Positions 1-9,042 of a stretch of 64,000 nucleotides of DNA are shown here, in pieces. Under the pieces are notes generated by a model that had not been told where the DNA came from, did not search any database, and saw only the letters and a list, made by a program, of their open reading frames with translations. How positions within the stretch are numbered: position 1 is the first letter of the stretch; the number at the start of each line of letters is the position of its first letter. Position numbers and translations under genes: made by a program. Source of the stretch: Saccharomycopsis fibuligera x Saccharomycopsis cf. fibuligera (Eukaryota > Ascomycota > Saccharomycetes > Ascoideales > Saccharomycopsidaceae). The stretch covers positions 868,001 through 932,000 of the forward strand of contig CP012811.1 of the NCBI GenBank assembly GCA_001936135.1. The letters are read 5' to 3'.

Positions 1-110
1 GGAGAGACGCAAAGACTGAAAAAGGAGAGATTATCAAAGATGAAAACTTGGAACATGCTTTTGATGATATGACTGATATGGAAAACTTGAACTTTAGATA
101 CAGTTACTAG
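1..110 (+). CDS. C-terminal tail of an unidentified protein (partial)
   Basis: Reading from base 3, an open frame runs to a TAG at 108-110 and gives an acidic 35-residue tail ending in NLNFRYSY. The other two forward frames are closed in this stretch, and T-rich sequence typical of a yeast 3' end follows immediately. The gene begins left of the window. The fragment is too short to name a family. Confidence 0.55.
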   Translation, partial: RDAKTEKGEIIKDENLEHAFDDMTDMENLNFRYSY

Positions 111-481
111 CTGCTATGAGGCATTTGCTTATATCGGTTTTTTGTTAATTTCTTTTCTCTTTTTTGCTGGCCTTGACGATGTTCTATAAATTTCTTGCAG
201 TTTTGTTTTTTATTTTTTTTTTTTGTTTCCATTATCACCTTATTCAACTTCATTATTGTCTGTTTCCTTTTTCTTTTTTTTTTTTTTTTTTTTTGTTTTC
301 TTGCTATATCCAGTTTTTATATTTTTTTTCTGCTTAATTGAATACATTTTCATATAAATTATAAAATCTTGTGCACTGCTGCAATTCACATTGGCATGAA
401 TATTTATAGTGTGTTAGTAAAGTTACATATAGACTTAGATCTTCAAAGTCGTCATAAAGAACCGAGACCCTGAAGTCTGTC

Positions 482-509
482 CCAAACAGAGAGGCATTCC
501 TCTGTTTGG
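482..509. repeat. Perfect 10-bp inverted repeat with 8-nt loop
   Basis: CCAAACAGAG (482-491) is followed by an 8-base spacer and its exact reverse complement CTCTGTTTGG (500-509). There is no U-run directly after it on either strand, so a simple terminator is not supported. It lies next to the degenerate transposon-like segment and may belong to it. Confidence 0.7.
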
Positions 510-528
510 CCCCATAGACCAGATTTCT

Positions 529-780
529 TTATAAATTAGGGCCCTGTGCTCCAAGGGTTACCACAAAATAATGAAGAATATTTGAATCTTCAAAGCTATG
601 TTGAGGAAGAATGTGGCCCGTATCCGGATTCAGGGTCAGACCGGAGGATGCAGGTGGGGCTATGTATGGGGATGAGTCCAGGCTAGACCCAAAGCCCTGA
701 AATTGCCCCAAAGATGTATCTAAAGTAAAAAAAAAAAAAAAAAAGTGTGTTGTAAAATTCATCAAGGTTCTCGAGAACAT
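529..780 (-). pseudogene. Degenerate Ty1/copia-type integrase fragment (tentative)
   Basis: On the minus strand an 83-codon frame contains, in order, a LGQFQGF block, a DSS block and LNPDTGHILPQ. This order resembles the end of copia-class integrase domains, where G-[QK]-[FY]-x-G-[FY] is followed by HSS and then L-N-x-x-T-G-x-I-S-P-Q-F-H. A run of about 18 T interrupts the frame on its N-terminal side, and no RNase H or reverse transcriptase frame is found next to it. If correct this is a decayed relic, not a working element. The resemblance is by eye only. Confidence 0.35.
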
Positions 781-1628
781 CGAGGACTACTTTACATGTA
801 AAAACAGTTAAAAAATTCTCCGGCCGTATGCGACTACCTCCCCCAAGAAAATGCTGGCACTGTAATAAAGCCTATATGACAAAACATGAAAGCATTGGCA
901 AAAGAAGTTAAAAGCATTTTAGCTCAAAATATAAGGGAAAATAAAAAGGTGGTTTATTTTTCAAAAAGAACCTTGGCGTAGTCCAGTTTTAATTTGCCAC
1001 GGACCTGAAAGACAAGACCGTGCGGCAAAGTGTCACTATGTTACCTTGATCCTTTGCAAAGTATTCAGCCTGTAAAAAAATATCTGGTCTTACTTCAAAG
1101 AACTTTAGTGGTAGAAAAAAGGCGAAGTTATTTTATTGTGGAGTAGCTGGTTACCGCCATTCAACTAACATTATTTTTCGGTTACTTTTATAATAAGTAA
1201 GTTTAAATTAGTAGTAAGTTTTAACAACAGCTACATAAAAATTCTGGTGTTTCTAAAGCAATGAAAAACAATAGAGATGCATTAAACTAGTTAAGAAAAC
1301 ATTAAAGCAAAGAAAAATTCAAAAAAAGAACAGAAAGTATTAGGAGATGCAAATAAAATATTAAATAATTTTCTAAAGAGAAAATTTAGGCTAGAAACAA
1401 AAATGGGTCAACAAAAATTAGTTAAAAAGACACATATTTCTCACTGGAATGATGATAATTAGTAGTGTACAGTATTCCACAAAAATACGCTCAGCTAAGA
1501 GCTAACCAAGATATTCACAAAGAAACTAAGTTAGACAGAGATAAGAGCAAAACGGTATAGAAATTGAAAGAATTGAAAATGAACAGAGGAAAGAAGGGAA
1601 ATAAAATATAATAAAATCAAATGTGTTT

Positions 1629-2315
1629 TCACATGAAGAAAACAGCGGCACCCATGACCAAACCTGCAAGTGAGCCTGCATTTTGACGGTTAAGAATGGC
1701 ACCATTGGTACTTGACAGGTTGGTAGAAGTACTGGAAGTAGTTGTGCTGGAGCTACCAGTAGTATAACTAGCAAGACTAGAATCAGTAGTTGGTGTAGAT
1801 GCCGTCAAACCAGTCACATCTCCAGAAAGTGTCACGTATTGGGTGCTTGAACCCGAAGCACTTTCACTGATGTAGTAAGTGTGTGGCTTACCATCATTGT
1901 CATAAGTAGTTGAAGTGTATTTGATACGTGGGTCCTGCTTAATGTAAGCAGTAACTAAGAGACCTTTGTCATCGTAAGAGGAGGTCGTATAGTAGACTCC
2001 ATTGCTAACTACTTGAGTTTCTGGGTAGGTGGTAGTATGGGTGAAAGATTCAACTGCAATATTGGAAGGAGCAGTGGTGGTGACTACATGGCCACCCTCA
2101 ATGGAAGTAGTTAGCCAGCCATTTGGTGCAGTGGAAACAATGGTGTTTGTGCCGTCAATAACCGTGCTGTAAACAAGGTCATTGTCGCTGTTGATGCTGG
2201 CATCAGCTGGAACAAAACTGGTGACGCCTGTAACAGTCTGGACAAAATTGTTAATGGTGGTAGCAGAAGCAACGCTAGCAAGCAAAGAAATGAGAACAGT
2301 GTTAGAGAATTGCAT
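1629..2315 (-). CDS. GPI-anchored cell-wall/plasma-membrane protein
   Basis: The 228-aa product starts with a secretion signal (MQFSNTVLISLLASVASA, cleavage expected after Ala18). Its body is Thr/Ser/Tyr-rich without Cys, then comes a 35-residue Ser/Thr stretch (likely O-mannosylated), and it ends with a GPI pattern: small residues around LNRQNAGS followed by hydrophobic LAGLVMGAAVFFM. The frame stays open 27 codons further upstream, but that extension would contain the TATA-like ATTATAAA at 2367-2374 and would bury the signal peptide, so the start at 2315 is preferred. No known wall-protein family is recognised; the design matches many Candida PGA-type proteins. It probably ends up linked to the beta-glucan wall or membrane. 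Confidence 0.8.
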   Translation of the reverse strand: MQFSNTVLISLLASVASATTINNFVQTVTGVTSFVPADASINSDNDLVYSTVIDGTNTIVSTAPNGWLTTSIEGGHVVTTTAPSNIAVESFTHTTTYPETQVVSNGVYYTTSSYDDKGLLVTAYIKQDPRIKYTSTTYDNDGKPHTYYISESASGSSTQYVTLSGDVTGLTASTPTTDSSLASYTTGSSSTTTSSTSTNLSSTNGAILNRQNAGSLAGLVMGAAVFFM

Positions 2316-4006
2316 TTTGGTTGATGTGTGTTTTGTTTGTAGTTCGACGATGAGTAAAGAGTGACTATTATAAAGCAAAGTTGGAATGCTGGACAAAAGA
2401 GTGAAATTGTTTTGGTTGATTGTTAATGTAAAAATAATAATAGAATAAAAAAAAGAAAAGTTGAAAAAGACGTACTTGGTTTATATATTTGTATTCATGT
2501 TATGGATAAACTAAATAAACCTTTTAAATTTTTTTTTTTTTGCAAAGCGCTATTTTTGGTAATTTGCCTAACGCTAAGTTGGTTAGTGTTCATGCATGCC
2601 AGAACATTTCCATAGTTCAGTCGTGTAACGCCGCTTAATGGATACCATTATGTGGTACTAGCGCAACAAATTCCTGCATTGAGCAGGCGAAAGCTAACAA
2701 AAACCGTGAGAAAATTACTGATTTCCATTCTGATTTCCATTCTAAGCCAACTTTTACCTGAGGCATGATGACTAGCATCGTCGAAACCAGAGGGCCCTTC
2801 TCATTTGCTAGTAGAAATCGTGGGCTTTAGTTTGTGCTTTAATTGAATCTTGTGATGGAATTATGCCACTTTCAATATAGTCAACATCTCTATTAGCTTA
2901 AGATGAAACGCGTGAGTTTTAATTCAAATTCAGGTTCAACTAAGGCTTCATGAAAATTAATAAAATTGACTGCTTCACAACTTTTTTCATCATTTCTCAT
3001 TGTTCTCACTAAACGTGATACCAGACTTTTAAATCCACTGTGTATTGCCGACGGTTTTCAAAGAGCCATCAATTTGGTTTTGATAATAACATAATAACAG
3101 GAATAAATATGCTATTGAGCATCAAGCTTTCCTTGAATTTGCGGCCTAATGTTACCTGACAGGCTTACAACCCTGCTTAGCGGTAATAGCTGAATTGAGC
3201 GAACGGCATACACACACACGCGATACAGCCGTAGTGTGCTTAAAGACGGGAATCCAATGATACCCAAATAAGCACCAACGCTCTCGGTTGACTATGCCAA
3301 CGGCCATGAGCCATAAAGAGAAAAGAAATAGTCTTATTTGGCAACCTTGGAATTTGCCCTCAACTGAAGTTACTTCTATTAGTGACGTTGCTAATCGTAC
3401 TTGAGAAATTTGATATTATATATCTCGATTGAGAATATTTTTTGTAAATGTCTGTATTGGGAAAGTAACATTGTGCAAGTAGATGCGCAGTAATGTAAAA
3501 TGTACTATTATGCTAATATCAGTATAAGTCATTGACAGTCACAACATGAGAACTTGAGATAGCATAATCATGCATATTTACGCCTCACTAGTTAAGCCTT
3601 TAGATGCACCGCCACATTAGTGTATAAGCCTGGTCACATGAAATGGCTGGTGCACAAATCATCACAGACAGCAATGAAGCGGCTGCGCATCATTTAGTGA
3701 AGAGTAAAGACAAGTGCAGAGACAAGAGTAAAAGAGTGAAAGAGGGAAACAAGCCAAAAACAACAGCAGAAGCGTTAGAAAGCTATTAACTGGATACTAA
3801 GACATATTAATTTATCGGATTTCTGCGCTATATTAAGAAGACAAACAAGGAGATTAATAAAGGAAAATTACTTACTGTCAGCTTCATTATTAAATTGTTC
3901 GTGTAATATCATAAATCAGAATCAGCATCAGCCTCGATATTGTCATTGCACAGGACGGCCAATAACGATTTAGATCAACAAAGATAACCACAAATTAATA
4001 AAAACT
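2316..4006. other. Divergent promoter region of GPI-protein gene and ALG13
   Basis: About 1.7 kb with no convincing open frame. It holds a TATA-like site for the leftward gene (2367-2374), a T-tract at 2529-2540 and a short CA run near 3211. No tRNA or repeat element is seen. Confidence 0.6.
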
Positions 4007-4837
4007 ATGACAAAGACTATACTAGTAACAACTGGAGCCACTGAGACTTTTGTCGATTTGATCAAATTTGCAGTATCTGATACATTTCTTGATTACGTGG
4101 CTTGCAAAGGCTTCAGTAGGTTGATTATACAATATGGGAATGATCAAAGCATAATTGAGCAAAGAGTGGGATATGGGCGTGGTCTTGTGCCGTTGCTAAA
4201 TAATGACGATAATAATAGTGATAAGAATAAATACAGAGAAACTCTCAGCCCCACTTGCGATGAAAGAACTACGATTTTAGCAAACACTCGAAGTAAAGAT
4301 CATAGTTACAATAACAATCAGCAACAAAGCAGCACGATACAAGATGGACAAAACTACCATAAAGATGACAACAACAATAACAACAATGATAACCAAAAAA
4401 CGCTGCTTAAAATGTTTAAACACAGCAGAAGCTCGCTAATCATCGAATCCTACGCTTTCAATAGCAACCTCTTAGAAGATTTAGCTAGTGCTCAAGTGGT
4501 GGTATCGCATTCCGGTACAGGATCTATATTGGATGCTCTTAGATTGAAAAAGCCGCTTCTTGTGGTAGTTAATGAAAACTTAATGGATAACCATCAATTG
4601 GAAATTGCTAGTATGTTGCAAGAGATGCAATTGCTTGTTTATTTTCAATTTCAAGCACAAAATAAGCAACTGGAGGAGCAGCTTTTAGCTGATTCAAGAG
4701 AATACGTAAATAATTACAGGATATTACTTGATAAGTTGGATCAGCTTGTCGAAGGAATAACCAAGTTACAAATCTTGCCACCGCCCAACTCAAATGTATT
4801 AAATGATGTTATTAATCAGGAGTTAGGATATGTGTAA
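4007..4837 (+). CDS. ALG13: ALG13, catalytic subunit of UDP-GlcNAc transferase
   Basis: Alg13 pairs with the membrane protein Alg14 on the cytosolic face of the ER. The complex adds the second GlcNAc to dolichol-PP-GlcNAc, step two of N-glycan precursor synthesis. The 276-aa product opens with [11 protein letters not shown] and has RLIIQYG, then [21 protein letters not shown] and NENLMDNHQ, matching the Rossmann-like half of GT28 enzymes and yeast Alg13 block by block. It is longer than the roughly 200 aa of S. cerevisiae Alg13 because an Asn/Gln-rich, hydrophilic insert of about 80 residues (about 62-145) separates the N-terminal strand region from the sugar-nucleotide-binding half. No TM segment is present, as expected. 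It ends facing the CTF4-like gene. Confidence 0.93.
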   Translation: MTKTILVTTGATETFVDLIKFAVSDTFLDYVACKGFSRLIIQYGNDQSIIEQRVGYGRGLVPLLNNDDNNSDKNKYRETLSPTCDERTTILANTRSKDHSYNNNQQQSSTIQDGQNYHKDDNNNNNNDNQKTLLKMFKHSRSSLIIESYAFNSNLLEDLASAQVVVSHSGTGSILDALRLKKPLLVVVNENLMDNHQLEIASMLQEMQLLVYFQFQAQNKQLEEQLLADSREYVNNYRILLDKLDQLVEGITKLQILPPPNSNVLNDVINQELGYV

Positions 4838-5645
4838 TAATGATTGGAAACTTATACGATGTTTTAAATTGAGTTTTTCTTTACTTGTCATCCTTTCTTG
4901 TAATCGTTGTTTTGTAAAAGTTTGTCTAAGCTGAAGTCGCATTTCTGAGAGCTCCCAGACCAGTAGTTCTTTGTGTTTCTTTGTATTGTGCTTATACTTG
5001 ATTCATTAAGGTATGACGGTAAATATTGAAATTATCGCACTTATATTACTGACCCTTACGCAAAAGCTAAAACTACAATGATGATTTTGTAATTGAAATT
5101 ACTCCTCATGAAAGGAACCGATTCTTTTGTACATAAAAAACTAAAAACTATTTGCTGGTAGCTTATTATAAAGTACCACGGAAGCGCAAAGAATAGATTA
5201 GAGTCGATAACTGTTTTTTTATGTGTTTCCATAACTGACCTGTTTATTAAAAATCTCTTTAAATAAATTAAAATCATTAACTAAAGAAGAATAATTAATA
5301 TAAATTTTATTAACTCTCTCATTCTTATTACTATAGCTATAACTCTTCAACCGTATCTGTCCCACAGTACGTCTCAACATTTCAAATCTCAAATTGTGTA
5401 ACGATAAAACACCCTCTTATTTAGTCTCCTTACGGAGGAAATCCGATATCTAACTAGATATCTTACTTATAATCTTACCAAAAACTTAAAATCAAACAAA
5501 AAGATATAGAGAATTTATTCTACTGTTAATGCCCTACTCTGCCTTACTAGCGTACACTAATATTTATGAAAAAGATTATATTTTATCAAGGCATTTCTTC
5601 TCTAATTGCCAATAATTTCCAAAAAGAACATCACAACTATTAGCA
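4838..5645. other. Convergent intergenic region ALG13 / CTF4-like
   Basis: An AT-rich stretch of about 0.8 kb between two converging genes. Frames are short and A/T-driven, and no RNA gene or repeat is recognised. Confidence 0.6.
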
Positions 5646-8441
5646 TCAAACATCACCCATATCCTTAATTAATGATCCGTAAGTTTTGATCTTCTTTTCT
5701 CTCCAGTATCCAATAACTTTTCTAAATTTGGCGCTAACTCCTGTCTTTAAACAAATTTTATCAATGGCGTCAAAACTCTGCTTTAGTTGCAAAAATTTTA
5801 CCAAATTGAATGCAAGCTTGAATTTTCGTAATTCAAGTAATTGATGAAACATCTTGATGAGGTTCAAATCTGCCTTAAGTTTGAATTTAAGCAACTTGCT
5901 GCGTTCTTCTTCTAAGTCAACAACATAATTTTTTTTGTTATTACTGCTGCCATTGTCCTTATTATCATTCTCATCACTCATGATTTTGATATAGTTGGTA
6001 ATCGTTTGCGAGAAAAACTGTGCAGTAATACTTTCAAAATCCTGCTCTTGAGTGGAAATCATTTTATTGAATAAATTTTCATTTTCGCTTTGACGATTAA
6101 GTGCGTTTGATTCTTCTTCAAACAACAGATCGATACGAGCATTAAAAGTTTCCTGGTTTTCATTTTCATCATCACTATCTTCGAGCCCAGGTACTTTGTC
6201 TATAGTGTCATTACTACGATCATTATCCAATTTTGGGTCGTTAAATCTGGTATTACGAAGCAAATGTTGTGCAGTTGTCAATGGGAGCTCAATTTTGAAA
6301 TTGTTCAATCCAGGTAATGGGAACCATGGATAATTGTAACCAGAATCTGTCATGTTGTCTCTTTGGAAATGTGCCTGTTTAATAAATTGCTCCTTATTAT
6401 CGAGAATCTTTTTGTATTTTTTTAATTTCTTTTCGTTAATAATGTCTTGTTTTGATTTCGGCTTTTGCTGCGATTGTTGCAGTTGTTGCAACTGTAGCTG
6501 GTCTGCTTGAATTTCTTCTTGTTGCTGCTTCTTTTTATCTCTCGCTAACATTCTATTCCGTTTTCTTTCATTTTCTCTAATCTCATTCTCAATAGCTCTA
6601 GTTTCTCTTTCTGCTTGGTCAATTTTGCTTTGGATTAACTTGAGCTTACTCTCCAAATTAGCATCCTTTATGACAATCACCTGCAAGTTGCTTTCCGTCA
6701 TACTTAGCGGGAAATAGATAAGATTATTATGTGAACTGTTGAATTTGTTGAAAGCTTCAACCAAGTTTAAAATAGGCTGAAATTCACTTTGTGGATCATT
6801 TAAGATGTGTAAGTAGTCATTGTTGTCAACATAGCATGGGAAACCAAAATCATTAAAAAGCACAGCTTTTAAAAGACTTTGAGTGGTAATATTTTTATTG
6901 TTGCCATTGTCAACGTTTATGACTTTGTTGGCTTTTATAGGCAAATTAAAGTGAACATTTGTAGCTAAAAATTCACCTGACTTCGCATCTTTTAAAGTGT
7001 ACATAAACTGATACTTGTATGGATCTTTTACCAAAATATTGAAAAGGAATTTGTCATTACCAATGGAACATACTGTAGGATATGTCTTTTCAACTCCTGT
7101 CGGCACCCCACTACTAACAGAAAACTTCTTTATCATTCCTGAGCTTAGGAAGACATTTATTGTATCATCAGCAAGTGAAACAGTAGTGATGTACTCTCCC
7201 TTAAGCAATTCAATCAGCACTTGGAACTTAATAAGCCCATCATGACTCTTGAATAAAACAGGGCTGAATCGCTTCAACCTGTCCAAACTTTGCTCATTAG
7301 ACTCGTTAGTGCCCGTTAGATAGTAGCCACTTTTAGCGAGCACTAATCCAACACGGCTCAAACAACAAAGATCATAAACTTGATCAACGTTGAACCAATA
7401 ACTGTCACGAATGGATTTGTCATAAGTATTGAATGTGATTATTGGTCTTGATGTCTTTGTCTCAATCCAAACAACCCCATATTTGTTCATTGTCAAGTAT
7501 TTTCGCCCCACATGCCACGGCGTGTTTCCTGGAGAGTATGGCACCGCAATGAATTTGCTCGACTGGAGCTTTTCTATACGTTTGCGATATTTTTGTAATT
7601 TACGCTGTGCAGTTTGGAACTTTTTGTATCTCAAATAATGGTTCTTGTATTCTGACTTGAGCTGCTTGAGGTCAACGTCCGAATACTTAGAGAATCTGGA
7701 AGAAGCCAATTTTTCAAAAAGGTTTTCCAAAAAAATCTTGAATCGAAATTCTTTAGGTGGTAAAAGTTTGACAATTTGCTCCTTCTGTTCAATTTCTTTG
7801 AGTCTTTTGAGCACTTGTTTGACTCTATGAAATGCAGCAAAATCCTTGTCTGATATTACTGCCCGATTACCAAACTTTATACGGTAGTCCATTTCTATTG
7901 GATCAGTTTCCTCTTCTCCTTCAACATCGTCTTTGCTAATTGCATTACCATATAAGATGGAGTCTGTGCCGCCTTTGGTGGTACCAGCCACAAAATTGAC
8001 GGAATTGGTCTTTGATGAAGTCGATTTCTTTGCTGGTGGTTCTTCTGAAGCCTTGAATACTTCTGCTTCACCTTGGCGCTGGTCAGAATGAGATCTTTTC
8101 TTATAATTCAAAATGTACTCAAGCTTACTTCCCAGTTTTTGATTATTCTTTTCATCATTATTAGTCTTATCTTTTTCTTTAAAATTCGGTTTGCCTGAAA
8201 CGTAAACTTCACCTTCATCTTCCTCGTCATTATCGCTTCCAAAGAAATCATTAATATTAGCATTGGGTCTTAACTGATCTTCGAGATCGTTGCTTTTATC
8301 AAATTCATTCTCTTCATTTTCCTCTTCGTCTTCTTCATCGCCCGATACTTCATCAGCGGCGCCTTGAATGAACTGATTTTTACTATCACTGAGATCTTCT
8401 TGAGTGTATGACGCAGCATCTTCTTCATCTGTTTGCGACAT
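5646..8441 (-). CDS. CTF4: CTF4/AND-1-like replisome adaptor, no WD40 half seen
   Basis: The 931-aa product has an acidic low-complexity N-terminus (about 1-190), a basic helical segment (about 195-290), then a region resembling the middle beta-propeller (SepB domain) of Ctf4/AND-1: GNTPWHVGRKYLTMNKYG, an F-x-T-x-x-K...YDLCCLSRVGLVLA strand set, and FGFPCYVDNNDYLHILND. A K/E/Q coiled segment (about 590-680) precedes YPWFPLPGL...IELPL. The last 60 residues form a helical repeat (LIKMFHQLLELRKFKLAFNLVKFLQ) like the Ctf4 C-terminal bundle. Ctf4 trimers tether CMG helicase to Pol alpha at forks. The N-terminal WD40 repeats of yeast Ctf4 are not visible although total length is similar. The assignment is by pattern, so it remains moderate. 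Confidence 0.55.
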   Translation of the reverse strand: MSQTDEEDAASYTQEDLSDSKNQFIQGAADEVSGDEEDEEENEENEFDKSNDLEDQLRPNANINDFFGSDNDEEDEGEVYVSGKPNFKEKDKTNNDEKNNQKLGSKLEYILNYKKRSHSDQRQGEAEVFKASEEPPAKKSTSSKTNSVNFVAGTTKGGTDSILYGNAISKDDVEGEEETDPIEMDYRIKFGNRAVISDKDFAAFHRVKQVLKRLKEIEQKEQIVKLLPPKEFRFKIFLENLFEKLASSRFSKYSDVDLKQLKSEYKNHYLRYKKFQTAQRKLQKYRKRIEKLQSSKFIAVPYSPGNTPWHVGRKYLTMNKYGVVWIETKTSRPIITFNTYDKSIRDSYWFNVDQVYDLCCLSRVGLVLAKSGYYLTGTNESNEQSLDRLKRFSPVLFKSHDGLIKFQVLIELLKGEYITTVSLADDTINVFLSSGMIKKFSVSSGVPTGVEKTYPTVCSIGNDKFLFNILVKDPYKYQFMYTLKDAKSGEFLATNVHFNLPIKANKVINVDNGNNKNITTQSLLKAVLFNDFGFPCYVDNNDYLHILNDPQSEFQPILNLVEAFNKFNSSHNNLIYFPLSMTESNLQVIVIKDANLESKLKLIQSKIDQAERETRAIENEIRENERKRNRMLARDKKKQQQEEIQADQLQLQQLQQSQQKPKSKQDIINEKKLKKYKKILDNKEQFIKQAHFQRDNMTDSGYNYPWFPLPGLNNFKIELPLTTAQHLLRNTRFNDPKLDNDRSNDTIDKVPGLEDSDDENENQETFNARIDLLFEEESNALNRQSENENLFNKMISTQEQDFESITAQFFSQTITNYIKIMSDENDNKDNGSSNNKKNYVVDLEEERSKLLKFKLKADLNLIKMFHQLLELRKFKLAFNLVKFLQLKQSFDAIDKICLKTGVSAKFRKVIGYWREKKIKTYGSLIKDMGDV

Positions 8442-9042
8442 TTTGATAAATGAAACTTCGGCAAGAGAATATAGTCAGTGATTGCTTTGGTGATTTTGAC
8501 AATTCAACTATTCAATGAAACGCGCTTTGCTTGATTTCGTGTTTTGTCCATTTTTTTATTTTTTTATTTTTTTTCTTTTGGCGTTGAGGAGCCGCGGACG
8601 CGGATCAAAACAAACGCAAGAAAAGAACAAAAAAGCTAGGTTTCCCAACATAAGAAGAAGCCTCAACCAACTACAACGCTCAGTAAATTGATAAACGATT
8701 TTATCCGCATTTTAAATCCAACGGTTAAATAAATGTGGTAACTATGGAAGTGGCCGTAGCTAAGCGCGGCCATTGATCTGTAAATGGTTAGCCAGCTAAA
8801 TATGTAGGGACAATTTATACTTTATTGGTTAAACTACGGCAAGATGATAAGCTGTATAGTTTAACAGCCTAACAATGTAAAAATTTGAAAATTGAGGCAT
8901 GTTATACATCTAGAAGAAATACAACGGTACACAATACAACAGCACATAATACACTTGTCGTCTATCTGCCACTCATAAAAATACGACAAAATAAAATATT
9001 ATTATAATAACTTGCAAATATTATTATAATAACTTGCAAATA
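8442..9042. other. Intergenic region upstream of CTF4-like gene
   Basis: This holds the promoter side of the CTF4-like gene (T-rich tract near 8550-8580) and the 3' flank of NGG1. The only clear element is the 22-bp tandem duplication at 8998-9041. Confidence 0.6.
8998..9041. repeat. 22-bp tandem duplication abutting NGG1 stop
   Basis: Two identical 22-base units (8998-9019 and 9020-9041), each containing the core ATAACTTGCAAAT, lie head to tail. The second copy ends one base before the NGG1 stop codon (9043-9045), so the duplication is in its 3' UTR. It looks like a recent slippage or duplication event. Confidence 0.9.

Larger units (their letters stand above)
111..1628. other. Intergenic region with hairpin and possible transposon relic
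   Basis: No intact gene is visible. The first 300 bases are T-rich 3' sequence. Bases 430-780 are more GC-rich than the surroundings and hold a perfect 10-bp hairpin (482-509) and a degenerate copia-like reading frame on the minus strand (529-780). The remainder is A-rich and ends as the 3' flank of the GPI-protein gene. Confidence 0.6.

Noticed and set aside
430-780. Possible SRP or RNase P RNA gene because of CCGGAGGATGCAG and stable hairpins
   Set aside because: No full set of conserved SRP or RNase P elements in order. The copia-like frame explains the composition at least as well.
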